Source: Xylanimonas oleitrophica (GTDB lineage Bacteria; Actinomycetota; Actinomycetes; Actinomycetales; Cellulomonadaceae). Taken from it: a DNA stretch of 64,000 nucleotides. Shown here piece after piece: positions 40,762-49,084 of this stretch. Each line of letters begins with the position of its first letter. The stretch's first letter is position 1. The stretch is from the NCBI RefSeq assembly GCF_003244315.1, contig NZ_QKWH01000003.1, positions 248,001-312,000 on the forward strand, in the 5' to 3' direction. The notes under the pieces were generated by a model that worked only from the letters and a program-made list of their open reading frames with translations, made no database searches and had not been told where the DNA came from. A program made the translations under genes and the position numbers.

Positions 40762-40838
40762 ACCAGCCCCTGAGCAGTGCTGCCGCCTGCCAAGATCGGC
40801 AGGAACTCGCGGGTGGCGCAAGGGGGCGGGGAGCCGGT

Positions 40839-40868
40839 TTGGTCCCAGGTCCGATCTGTGGCTAATAT
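40839..40868 (+). promoter_or_regulatory. promoter of tRNA-Val (CAC)
   Basis: TTGGTC (40839-40844), an 18-bp spacer and TAATAT (40863-40868), a strong AT-rich -10 box 13 bp before the mature tRNA end. Confidence 0.65.
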
Positions 40869-40881
40869 CGTCCACGCACTC

Positions 40882-40953
40882 GGGCGATTGGCGCAGTGGT
40901 AGCGCGCTTCGTTCACACCGAAGAGGTCACTGGTTCGAACCCAGTATCGCCCA
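40882..40953 (+). tRNA. tRNA-Val (CAC), integration site
   Basis: A cloverleaf with acceptor GGGCGAT/ATCGCCC and anticodon arm CTTCG-TTCACAC-CGAAG (anticodon CAC). No CCA is encoded. Its 3' part from the anticodon loop onward (40911-40954) is repeated at 47371-47414, so it is the attachment gene of an integrated element. The tRNA remains intact because the element restored the 3' end. Confidence 0.96.
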
Positions 40954-40954
40954 C
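40911..40954 (+). repeat. attL, 44-bp direct repeat in tRNA-Val
   Basis: From GTTCACACCG in the anticodon loop to CGCCCAC just past the tRNA end. Identical to 47371-47414; the match breaks on both sides (c/a before, g/c after). Confidence 0.9.
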
Positions 40955-40962
40955 GCGAGGAA

Positions 40963-41004
40963 AAGGCCCGGTGACCTGGGCGGATGCTCAGGTCACCGGG
41001 CCTT
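40963..41004. terminator. terminator inside the left end of the island
   Basis: A 14-bp stem GGCCCGGTGACCTG with complement at 40989-41002, extended by AA/TT. It follows tRNA-Val by 10 bp and also ends the integrase pseudogene on the other strand. It belongs to the island side of the attachment site. Confidence 0.75.
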
Positions 41005-41006
41005 CG

Positions 41007-42030
41007 TCATGCGGCCAGTTCCGGCTTTGGATAGTTCTTGGACAGTGACTCCGCGAAACGTGCGGCATGCAGAGGGGTCGCCACGGGTCGAGGTCGTGGT
41101 CGAAGTCGAGAGTCATCGCCGCGGAGGCGTGACCGAGCATCCGTTGTAGCGCCTTGATGTGCGCGCCAGCGGAGAAGGCGAGCGAGGCCGTGGTGTGCCG
41201 TAGGTCGTGCGGAGTCAGCCTGGGGAAGTCCCGGTCGCCGTCCACCCGAGCCCGGCGTTGACCCAGTCGGCGAGGTCGAGTGCGCCTTGCACCGCGCCGA
41301 GCGAACTCCAAGTCTCGGCGTCGGCGATCCCCGTCGCCGGCTGATCGATGTAGCGCTGCCATGCCTCGACCGCCCGGACGGTCCTGTGTCAAAACACACC
41401 GTTCTGCGCCGCGGGCGACAGGTGGAGCGCGCGCTGGAGCGTGGACGCCGCGGCGCCGGCGAAGTTGACGGCCGGGGTGAAGGTGCGGCCGCACGTGGTG
41501 TCTTGCTGCAAAATGCCGCCCTTGGGGCCGATGAAGACGAGTGCGTCGGGTCCTTGGCCTTCGATGGCCTTGGCGAGCACGTCGGTGAGGAACTCGGGCA
41601 AGGGCGCCTGCCGCGACTCGTGGCTCTTCGGAGTGCCCCACATGAGGGTTCCGTTGAGGTCGACGAAGTTCTCGACGACGGCCAGGCGCGGCGGGCCAGG
41701 TCAACGCGGCCCACCTGGAGCGCGGCCATCTCTCCCACCACAGGCCCGTGTAGGCGAGCAGCAGGACCTCGGGTGCGAACCACCCCGCCGCGTCGGCCAG
41801 TCGGGACTCCTGCCTGTGGGTCAGGTAGACCCGAGGTTTGTGGACTCGTCGGGGCAGCGGCACGCCCTTGGCCGGGTTGGTGACGATGCGCCGGTCGCGG
41901 ACCGCGTCGTCAGGATGAGCGAGAGCATGTTGTGTGCGCGCCCGACGGTGGCTGCTCCTCGCTTGGCCGCGAGCTGTGCAACCCACTCGCGGATCACGGT
42001 GTGCTGGATGTCGGCGACATAGATGTCCGG
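41007..42030 (-). pseudogene. tyrosine recombinase/integrase pseudogene
   Basis: Integrase homology is spread over several frames. In order from the 5' end: YVADIQHTVIREWVAQLAAK, then after a one-base deletion near 41905 RDRRIVTNPAKGVPLPRRVH and PEVLLLAYTGL, then GEMAALQVGRVDLA in a third frame, then GTPKSHESRQAPLPEFLTD, and finally LTPHDLRHTTASLAFSAGAH with MLGHASAAMTLD. The C-terminal end FAESLSKNYPKPELAA is in yet another frame. The catalytic tyrosine expected after MTLD is absent (FDHDL). The N-terminal arm-binding domain is missing. At least four frameshifts make it non-functional; base-call errors could explain some but not the lost tyrosine. Confidence 0.85.
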
Positions 42031-42296
42031 CGTCGTCTCCTAGGACACTTGAGGTGTCGCCCAGGAAGCGTCCATGCGTGTCCATACCGATCACGGCATG
42101 TTTCTGGACACGTAGGACACTTCGGGACGGTTCGCCCGCTGGTCGCGCGTGCGTTGCTGGGCGGCGTAGCACTCGGCGAACTCTCGACGGCTACGTTCAG
42201 GCTCGGCTCGAATCGAAGAGGTCGACGGGCACGGATACGGCGGTAGCGGCTCATGTCCAGGCGTTCAACTTCCCGGTTTGAAGGTCGCGTCTCGTG

Positions 42297-43052
42297 TTAC
42301 CGACGAGGCAGCAGACCCGGAACGGGCTCCGGGAACGACTGGTCAGGGATGCGCTTCAGTTCTTCGAGGCGGCCGTAGATCTTCGCCTCGAAGGTCGCGA
42401 ACGACAGCTCAGGTACCGGCTCGTCGTAGACCCCTTGACCTCGCTCAGATGCAGCGACGACGGCGCCGTCATACATGCGCTCCTTCAGGAGTCGCTGGTA
42501 GGTCACGCGGTATCGGTCGAGGTAGGAGATGCCGTCGAACTCCGGGTCGGTGGGGAACAGTGCTGACCCACCGCGTAGCGGTGTCGTGGACTTGGGCGAC
42601 TTCTCCAGGATCAGGACGTAGCCGAGCCACGGCCTATGCCCGCCGAACGCTTCCGCCTCGTGCGCACGCCACAAGTCCGTAGCGTTCCCCAGGGACTCTT
42701 CGGTGCGGTTGTTGTGGTTGTTGCCGATGGACCCAACCTGTGACTTGAACTCGATGGCAGCGATGAGGAGACCGCGGTACGTGACGACCAGGTCCCAGTT
42801 CTTCGCCCTGCGGTACCAGCCGGGCAGGGTGTGGTTCCCGCCACGCAGCACCGTCAGGTCTTCGCCGATTCCGGGGTGCTCCTCGAAGACGGAGGCGACG
42901 GCCTCCTCCAGCGGCACGAGGTGCTTGCCACCGGTCACGTCGGAGCGGGTTCCGGCGTCCTGGATGATGCCTGCCGCCGCTTGCCGGGCACCTTGTGCGT
43001 CTCGAATGGCCCAGTGCTCCCGGACTGCGTCGTCGTAGATCTCCCGCGTCAC
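42297..43052 (-). CDS. PaeR7I/XhoI-family type II restriction endonuclease
   Basis: A 251-residue restriction enzyme resembling PaeR7I and XhoI, which cut CTCGAG. Characteristic stretches are AVTGG-like SDVTGGKHLVPLEEAV, NWDLVVTYRGLLIAAIEFKS and QVGSIGNNHNNRTEESLGNA. The catalytic PD-(D/E)xK residues are the Asp of NWDL and the E-x-K of EFK. The length is that of the family (about 245). It starts at GTG 43052 with AAGGAG upstream and lies 91 bp after the methyltransferase on the same strand. The recognition site is inferred from family and should be read as probable. Confidence 0.9.
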   Translation of the reverse strand: MTREIYDDAVREHWAIRDAQGARQAAAGIIQDAGTRSDVTGGKHLVPLEEAVASVFEEHPGIGEDLTVLRGGNHTLPGWYRRAKNWDLVVTYRGLLIAAIEFKSQVGSIGNNHNNRTEESLGNATDLWRAHEAEAFGGHRPWLGYVLILEKSPKSTTPLRGGSALFPTDPEFDGISYLDRYRVTYQRLLKERMYDGAVVAASERGQGVYDEPVPELSFATFEAKIYGRLEELKRIPDQSFPEPVPGLLPRR

Positions 43053-43143
43053 TAGTGCCGGCGCTCCTTGGATTGTTGTTTTACCTGTTCAGTCGCACAC
43101 TACCGAACCCCAGGATCGGCCTGTGACAAGTCGACGTCCCGGG

Positions 43144-44823
43144 TCAGAGTTCACCCTCGGGCAGTCCGTACGCCGCCTCGGCGGCGCGGGTGGCAGCATC
43201 CCGATCACGGGTCCGGAACGCCGCGCGAAGCTGGCCCTGCACATCGTCTGAGATGGACTCCGGAGCGGGGACTCGGATCTTGCGCAGGTACTGGGCCTGG
43301 AACCGGAGGGTGCCACCACGCATCTTCACGCCGAACGCCTCGATGAACGTCTCGGCGATACGCGATAGCAGTAGCCCGCCGAGAACTTCAAGGTCCCAGC
43401 CAGTGGAGACGATGTAGTACAGGTTGTGGTGTGGGTAGTAGCCGCCTGGCTCGTACACCGGCGTGATCTGTGCCTTCATGTCCTGCAGCAACAGCTTCGG
43501 ACGCTTCGCAAGGCCCGGATAGACCCTATCGATCGTCCGATGCCAGGCGGCGGGGTTGCGGCGTGCGACGAACCGCTTCCGAACGTCCTCGTGTGACGAG
43601 AGTGCCTTTTCCATCCTCGGGTAGTCGGTGAGATTGACCAGTGCGCCCGTCTCGTCCCACGGGTTGATGAGCACCTTCTTCGGTGGCGTGAGCACCCCGG
43701 AGCGGATGTCATCAGCCATGACGATCGGCAGCAACCGGTCTGGCTCGACGTCCGCGTCGGGCGCCACGACGTACGCCTTGTCGGCGCCGGTGGCGACACC
43801 AATCGAGATCTTCGTTGTCCCGCCGGTCTGTTCCAGAACCGGGAAATGCTCCTGCAGGTACTCGAGGAGTCGGATGCGATCGGGGCCGCCCGCGGGCCAC
43901 AGGTCTTCACCTTCGAACCAGGAGGCGAGTCGTGCGCCCTTCCAGCCGCTTCCCTCGGCTTCGTCTTCACCCGAGCGTACGAACGCCACGGCTTGCTTTG
44001 CGCCTGGTGCGCCGAAGGTCGCTTTGGTGTCCAGGACCGTGACCGAACCCTGAGGCCTGTTCGCCAGCACAGTGATGGCCGGATACGCGGAGACCTCGGC
44101 GTGGAAGGCGTCCACGTCGTGCATCTGCCACAGGGTGTCGACGGCGTACCGCTTGGCAATCAGTCCCCGTAGCTTGGCGCCGTACGCATTGCGCATCCAT
44201 CGGTCCGCGCAGATGAACCCCAGCATCCCGCTAGGCTTCAGCATCGCCAGGGAGCGCTCGAAGAACCCGACGTAGATGTCGGAGCGTCCGACCATGGTCG
44301 GGTACTTTGCCCGGTAGGCAGCGACGGTTGCGCGGTCCAGGTCGTCGAACCGGATGTAGGGCGGATTGCCGACGACGAAGTCGGCCGGAGAGTCCTTGCT
44401 CACGGACGTGCCGGCGCTGAGGGCCTCACCGAGGCTCAGGAGATCGGTGTCATCGAGCAGGAAGTCCCCGACGTGGAGCCACGACTCGGCCAGCATCCGC
44501 GCGGTCGCTTCATCGCCGCCGGTGGCGGTCAGCCGTTCGACCACTAGGGCGCGGGACGTCTCGACATGGGAGCGCTGGAGGTCATACCCGCGGATCGCTC
44601 CGGTCAAGCTCTCCAACGGCACACCGCGGGCGGCGGCTGAAGCGGTGAGCCGATCAACGACGGGGCCGAGAAAGGCGCCCGACCCTACGGACGGCTCTAC
44701 CAGCGTAGTGGCGGCCAGGTCGCGGTCCGCCGTGTAGCCAACGAGGTCAAGGATCGTGTCGACCACCCACCGGCGCGTGAATACCTCGCCATACTCAATC
44801 TCCCCCTTGGGTGACACTGCCAT
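43144..44823 (-). CDS. N6-adenine DNA methyltransferase of the PaeR7I-like system
   Basis: About 559 residues. The SAM loop is LVEPSVGSGAFLGPVV, and the catalytic motif IV is VVGNPPYIRFDDLD (NPPY, typical of amino-methyltransferases making N6-methyladenine). A ~200-residue C-terminal region (YYPHHNLYYIVSTGW, MRGGTLRFQAQYLRKIRVP) looks like a TaqI-type target recognition domain. ATG 44823 has GAGG nine bases upstream; the frame is open to 45147. It precedes the endonuclease gene, so methylation can begin first. It would protect CTCGAG sites, which are frequent in this genome. Confidence 0.9.
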   Translation of the reverse strand: MAVSPKGEIEYGEVFTRRWVVDTILDLVGYTADRDLAATTLVEPSVGSGAFLGPVVDRLTASAAARGVPLESLTGAIRGYDLQRSHVETSRALVVERLTATGGDEATARMLAESWLHVGDFLLDDTDLLSLGEALSAGTSVSKDSPADFVVGNPPYIRFDDLDRATVAAYRAKYPTMVGRSDIYVGFFERSLAMLKPSGMLGFICADRWMRNAYGAKLRGLIAKRYAVDTLWQMHDVDAFHAEVSAYPAITVLANRPQGSVTVLDTKATFGAPGAKQAVAFVRSGEDEAEGSGWKGARLASWFEGEDLWPAGGPDRIRLLEYLQEHFPVLEQTGGTTKISIGVATGADKAYVVAPDADVEPDRLLPIVMADDIRSGVLTPPKKVLINPWDETGALVNLTDYPRMEKALSSHEDVRKRFVARRNPAAWHRTIDRVYPGLAKRPKLLLQDMKAQITPVYEPGGYYPHHNLYYIVSTGWDLEVLGGLLLSRIAETFIEAFGVKMRGGTLRFQAQYLRKIRVPAPESISDDVQGQLRAAFRTRDRDAATRAAEAAYGLPEGEL

Positions 44824-45189
44824 GCCGCGCATCCTCGCATGGGCCACCGACGACAGCCTCGATCCCCTGTGGAGGACGCCTCCGACGGCCCGCGTGCACC
44901 GCCCTGACCGCAGCGGCGTGAGCGTCGTAGAGCGTGGACCTACGCAAATCCACTCCGGCGGACCGCTGATTGACCAACCCTCACGTGCGAAGAGCCCCGT
45001 GTGGCGAGCCTCCACCGTCAGTATCGCCACTTCGAACTTATGCCGACCGGGGTCCGCGGCAGCAAACGAGAAACCGGAGTCCGAGGGCACGGATCCCGCG
45101 TCTTTCACTTGGTCGTGAGCCACAAGATCACCGTTGGCGCAAACCACCTATGGCCACTTGCGCTCCTCGGCCAAGGCACGTTCAGATGT

Positions 45190-45840
45190 AGCCGAGGTGG
45201 AGCGCCTCGAGCTGTTGCGCAAAGACGCCGGCACGTTCGTGCGGCTCTATGATCTAATGAGCCAGGTCGTCGACTACGGGTCGACATCGCTGGAGAAGCT
45301 CAGCGTGTTCCCGCGCCAGCTCGTACGGGTCATCGCCGTTGACCGGGTCAGCGGCGAGGTTGACCTCTCCGACGCCGTACTCAGGCGCGTCCAGCAGTTC
45401 GACGGCGGACGGGTCGACCTAGGACCCGTCCAGAGACGCGGTGCTCACCCCGGCCAGCGGTGCTGGTTCGGGCGCGAAGCGGGATCCAAAACATGGTCGC
45501 GCTCAACGAGATTATCGCGCGCATCAATACCCTGGCCGCCGGCGGCTTCGAGCCTGGCACCGTCGAAGAGTTCGTTCGGTCGGCCGCCGCCGAGGCGTCT
45601 CGTGATCCCCAGGTGGTCGAGGAGATCGAGGCCAACGAGATCGATCAGTTCCGCGAGAGCCCCACCGTGCCGAACGAGGTCGTCGCAGCAGTCATCGACG
45701 TGCCCGGCCTCGTGGAGAGGATGACCGGCGGCGCCATCGGAAACCCCGCGATCCTCGCCGCCGTCGCCGGGGGCGTACCTGCTTCACAAGGTCCCCAGCG
45801 CTGCGTAGGCGCCGTGACCCTCACGCAGCACTGTGCGGCC
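45190..45840 (+). pseudogene. remnant of a type I restriction endonuclease subunit (HsdR C-terminus)
   Basis: Two frames carry parts of one protein. First comes VERLELLRKDAGTFVRLYDL and MSQVVDYGSTSLEKLSVFPR to about 45440. After a frameshift the second frame continues with ALNEIIARINTLAAGGFEPG, TVEEFVRSAAAEASRDPQVV and IEANEIDQFRESPTVPNEVV. The last part matches the C-terminal helical tail of HsdR-like proteins (A-N-x3-Q-F-x2-S-P pattern). The ATPase and nuclease domains and the hsdM/hsdS partners are missing. It is convergent with the GIY-YIG gene. Confidence 0.6.
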
Positions 45841-45951
45841 GTCACGGTTCTGGGCGCCCGGAGGGCGACGGCCACCCCCGCAACCCAAGCTGGCCGACTG
45901 CAGAGCGGGTTGCGGCACTCCGCTTGGGCCCAACGGCAAATGATGTGATGG

Positions 45952-46776
45952 TCAGCTCCAAAAGAGATACGATCGGTCCTGAGTTCGCTGGACCGGCTTC
46001 CCGTCGATCGTCGCGATGTTCCCCAGCAGCCGGTGGCGCTGACTCACAAGCCAGTCCGACTCGACCGCGGACTTGACGTACTCCCATCCGGGCTGTCCGC
46101 TCTCCTTCGTCGAGCCCTCCTGCTCGCGGGCGTCGACCAACTCCCAGAGACCGACAACCAAGGGCTTACGTCCGTCTCTGGGATTCGGTGCGAGAGCGAT
46201 CAGGACGACGCGCTCGTCGTGGCCAGCGGCGCGGATCTCGTCTACGCGTCGCCGTGCGGTCTTGCTCCATAGTTGCCGAGAGTTCTCCCAGACGGCACTG
46301 TCGCTCGCGGAGATCAGGGTCCCGGTGAGGTCGGTGCCGCCCCACAGTCCGTCAACCGGGACGCGAATGTATCGGCGCTTCTCGTCGAGCTCCTGCTCGG
46401 TGGCGTTGGCAATCCGTTCAAAAGCCGTGCCGTCGATCGCTCGGATGCGGTGTCCGTCCACCTCGTTTCCGCGGCCCTTCATGCCGAGCGCGGCGATTAT
46501 GCCTGCCTCGATATCGAACGCGCGAGCCTCTGACAGGAGTCCCTGGTCGGCGTCCGCGAGCACCGTAATTTGGACGCTAGCGCCGAGCTCCCGGATCTTG
46601 TGCAGGGTCCGCTCCTTGACGGACGCATTGACGTCGTCGGCCAGCACGGCCCAGGCGTTGAGCTCGTGGTCGAGCGCCCGCTGTCGCTTTCCTTTTCCGA
46701 CGTAGAAGATCGAGCTCCGTGGGTCTGCTATGCGGGGGTCGCGGAGCAGGTATACGTAGTACGCGCTTTCGGGCAT
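45952..46776 (-). CDS. GIY-YIG-type nuclease domain protein (LEM3-like), unknown role
   Basis: A 274-residue protein. Residues 1-100 look like a GIY-YIG fold of the LEM3-like type: YYVYLLRDP as the first strand, IFYVGKGKRQRALDH as the second (Y-x-G-K-G-x2-R with His), then ERTLHKIRELGA and EARAFDIEAGIIAALG with the metal-binding Glu. The remaining ~170 residues have no family I recognise; WENSRQLWSKTARRRVDEIR and KPLVVGLWELVDA suggest a beta/alpha domain. It sits alone at the right end of the island beside restriction genes, so a nucleic-acid role in defence or mobility is plausible but unproven. Confidence 0.65.
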   Translation of the reverse strand: MPESAYYVYLLRDPRIADPRSSIFYVGKGKRQRALDHELNAWAVLADDVNASVKERTLHKIRELGASVQITVLADADQGLLSEARAFDIEAGIIAALGMKGRGNEVDGHRIRAIDGTAFERIANATEQELDEKRRYIRVPVDGLWGGTDLTGTLISASDSAVWENSRQLWSKTARRRVDEIRAAGHDERVVLIALAPNPRDGRKPLVVGLWELVDAREQEGSTKESGQPGWEYVKSAVESDWLVSQRHRLLGNIATIDGKPVQRTQDRSYLFWS

Positions 46777-47370
46777 GGCAGTAAGCGTGGCACAGAAAGT
46801 GCGATGAAGATGTTACGAACACAGTACGACTTGCTGGTGCGCGCGGGAGGATCCCTCGCGCGTCGGTCACGGGCGGAACGGGAAACCGGGACTGGTGCCG
46901 ACGCTCGAGACCGACCATGCACGATCTGGCGACAAGCAGAGGACCCGGCAGAGTGCGGCGGTGTGTCCGCGCAATCTGGGCTGCGCACGTCGCCACCCGC
47001 ACACGGCTGACCGGGGCGGACGTAGTCGGTGAGCTATGCACTTCGGGGCCGCGCCACTCCTTCGCCCTGGACGTCCTGTGTGACGCAGATGAGAACGCGT
47101 CGGGCGGACGATTCCTGGCAGGCTGCGCGAACGTTGAGGCGCGCCGTTCACAGCCCTGATGTCGGTGGCTTCGAACCGCTTCGACCGTCACACCGGTCGG
47201 TTCGATCTGGGCGTTATGATCCTGCCCCCGCGCGCGCCACAGCCCCAATCCTTGTCATGGACAGTTTGTGGACAGTGGGAGCAGGCATCCCCATCCATCT
47301 TGAGCCACGTCGAGAGGACTTGGTCGTTGGGCTTTGGGACGCCAAGCCCCTGGCCTCGGGCTTGAAGCGA
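46777..47370. other. right end of the island without a supported gene
   Basis: Open frames here have no recognisable homology and look like chance. The stretch is locally AT-richer and contains CGACCG-TCACAC-CGGTCG (47182-47199), TATGAT at 47215-47220 (a -10-like box) and the short direct repeat TGGACAGT near 47258-47275. These may be element-borne recombination or promoter sites. Confidence 0.4.
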
Positions 47371-47414
47371 GTTCACACCGAAGAGGTCACTGGTTCGAAC
47401 CCAGTATCGCCCAC
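47371..47414 (+). repeat. attR, 44-bp direct repeat
   Basis: A perfect copy of tRNA-Val(CAC) 40911-40954. The 5' half of the tRNA is absent here. Confidence 0.9.
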
Positions 47415-47423
47415 CGATGCTAG

Positions 47424-47458
47424 AGAGCCCCTGGACTGCACACCAGGTCAGGGGCTCT
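47424..47458 (+). terminator. probable original terminator of tRNA-Val (CAC)
   Basis: AGAGCCCCTG paired with CAGGGGCTCT, ten bases after attR. Before integration this hairpin would have stood directly behind the tRNA gene. The remaining gap to the P450 (47459-47620) shows nothing else. Confidence 0.65.
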
Positions 47459-47632
47459 GTCGTGCGTCCAGCGCTGGTCGGCCGCGGGAATCCGGGCCGC
47501 AGGTCTGCACGGCGCCGGCGGCAGTGCGCGGTGGATCACGGGTCCGGTGCTCGGCACGAACGGTGGCGCGCCCCTGGGCCGGTCGCTGGTGCTCGGGAGG
47601 CGACCGGGAGGCGGCGTCCATACGCTCGGCAG

Positions 47633-48967
47633 ATGGAGCAGCCACTGACTCGTTCAAGTGACAGCGCGGCCCAGGTCCCCGTCGCCTCCCCGGTGGACGT
47701 CGCCCGCGCCGTGGCCAACGTCCTGCTGCCGATGGCGGCGAGCGGCGCCATCGTGCGGCGGCCGCGCGTGATGGCGCTGCGGCAGCGCCTGCAGCTCGAC
47801 GCGCGGGCGGTCAAGGAGATGCAGCGTCTGCGGGAGCGGTACGGGCCCGGCCCCGTGCAGGTGATCCCGGGCCGGCGCATCAGTCTCGTGTTCGAGCCGC
47901 AGGACGTGCACCGGGTCCTGAACGGCTCCCCGGAGCCGTTCACCCCGGCGAGCCTGGAGAAGCGGGGGGCGCTCGGCCACTTCCAGCCCGCCGGCGTGCT
48001 CGTCTCGTCGGCCGAGGAGCGGGCGCACCGGCGGCCCTTCAACGAGAAGGTGCTCGAGCAGGGCCGCCCCGTGCACCACCACGGCGAGAAGATGGCCGCT
48101 GCGATCGCCGAGGAGGTCGAGGCCCTCCTGGGCCACGTCGAGTTCACCGGGACTCTCACGTGGGACGACTTCGCGGTGATGTGGTGGCGCATGGTGCGGC
48201 GCATCGTGCTGGGGGACAGCGCCCGGGACGACGAGCGCGTCACCGACGACCTGCTGCGGCTGCGCAAGGACGCCAACATGTCCTACCTCAAGCCGCGACG
48301 CGTGCTGCGGCGGCGCCGCTTCCTCGAGGGCCTGCAGAAGTACGTGGACCGTGCCGAGCCGGGGAGCCTGGCCGAGATGGTGGCCACGACGCCCGCCCAC
48401 CCGGACACCCAGCCCGTCCAGCAGATCCCGCAGTGGCTGTTCGCGTCCGACGCCGCGGCGTGGGCGAGCTTCCGGGCGCTGGCGATGCTGTCCGCCTACC
48501 CGGACGCCGGTGCGCGCGCCCGCGAGGAGGTGCCCTCCGCCCCGGACCTGCCCTACCTGCGCTCGTGCGTGCTGGAGTCGCTGCGCCTGTGGCCCACGAC
48601 GCCGCTGATCTTGCGCGACACCACCGAGGACACGAGGTGGGAGAACGGCACGCTGCCCGCCGGGTCCTCCATCGTGATCTTCGCCCCGTTCTTCCACCGC
48701 GACGAGACCCGGGTCCCGGAGGCTCACCGGTTCGAGCCGGAGCTGTGGCTGCGGGAGCGCACCGACGAGGACTGGCCCTTCGTGCCGTTCAGCGGCGGGC
48801 CGGCGATGTGCCCGGGCCGGAACGTGGCGCTGCTGATGGCGAGCAACGTGCTCGCGCACCTCGTGAAGGACCGCCGCTGGACGGTGAGCGGCGCGCCGCC
48901 CCTGGGGCCGGAGCGGCCCGTGCCGGCGTCGTTCAGCCCCTTCGGCCTGACGTTCACGCCCGCCTGA
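47633..48967 (+). CDS. cytochrome P450
   Basis: A soluble ~444-residue P450 monooxygenase-like protein. The K-helix ExxR is in VLESLRLWPTTPL, and the heme-cysteine loop is VPFSGGPAMCPGRNVALL. The I-helix region reads WLFASDAAAWASFRAL and lacks the usual acid-Thr pair that delivers protons to dioxygen. TACGCT at 47621-47626 is a fitting -10 box seven bases before the ATG at 47633, so it is probably leaderless; the frame is open back to 47417. It lies 219 bp beyond the island. No ferredoxin or reductase gene is adjacent, and the substrate is unknown. Confidence 0.9.
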   Translation: MEQPLTRSSDSAAQVPVASPVDVARAVANVLLPMAASGAIVRRPRVMALRQRLQLDARAVKEMQRLRERYGPGPVQVIPGRRISLVFEPQDVHRVLNGSPEPFTPASLEKRGALGHFQPAGVLVSSAEERAHRRPFNEKVLEQGRPVHHHGEKMAAAIAEEVEALLGHVEFTGTLTWDDFAVMWWRMVRRIVLGDSARDDERVTDDLLRLRKDANMSYLKPRRVLRRRRFLEGLQKYVDRAEPGSLAEMVATTPAHPDTQPVQQIPQWLFASDAAAWASFRALAMLSAYPDAGARAREEVPSAPDLPYLRSCVLESLRLWPTTPLILRDTTEDTRWENGTLPAGSSIVIFAPFFHRDETRVPEAHRFEPELWLRERTDEDWPFVPFSGGPAMCPGRNVALLMASNVLAHLVKDRRWTVSGAPPLGPERPVPASFSPFGLTFTPA

Positions 48968-49084
48968 GCCGCACGCGCCGCCCTGACCTCGGGCCGCTGT
49001 GTCCAGGCGCCGGCTGCGGCGCTGCGAGCGGCGCCAGGCACGGCCATGCTGGAGACGGCCCTGACCACGAGACAGGAGAACCAC

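Larger units (their letters stand above)
40911..47414. mobile_element. tRNA-Val-integrated genomic island (about 6.46 kb)
   Basis: The segment between two perfect 44-bp direct repeats of the tRNA-Val(CAC) 3' part. It holds a broken tyrosine integrase next to the tRNA, a type II restriction-modification pair, a type I restriction remnant and a GIY-YIG-like gene. Its AT content and codon use differ visibly from the flanks. The probable native terminator of the tRNA lies just beyond the right repeat. The integrase is dead, so the island appears fixed unless mobilised in trans. Confidence 0.85.

Noticed and set aside
46577-47248. Minus-strand open frame of 223 residues
   Set aside because: Its second half only reads the GIY-YIG gene out of frame, and the first half has no recognisable pattern.
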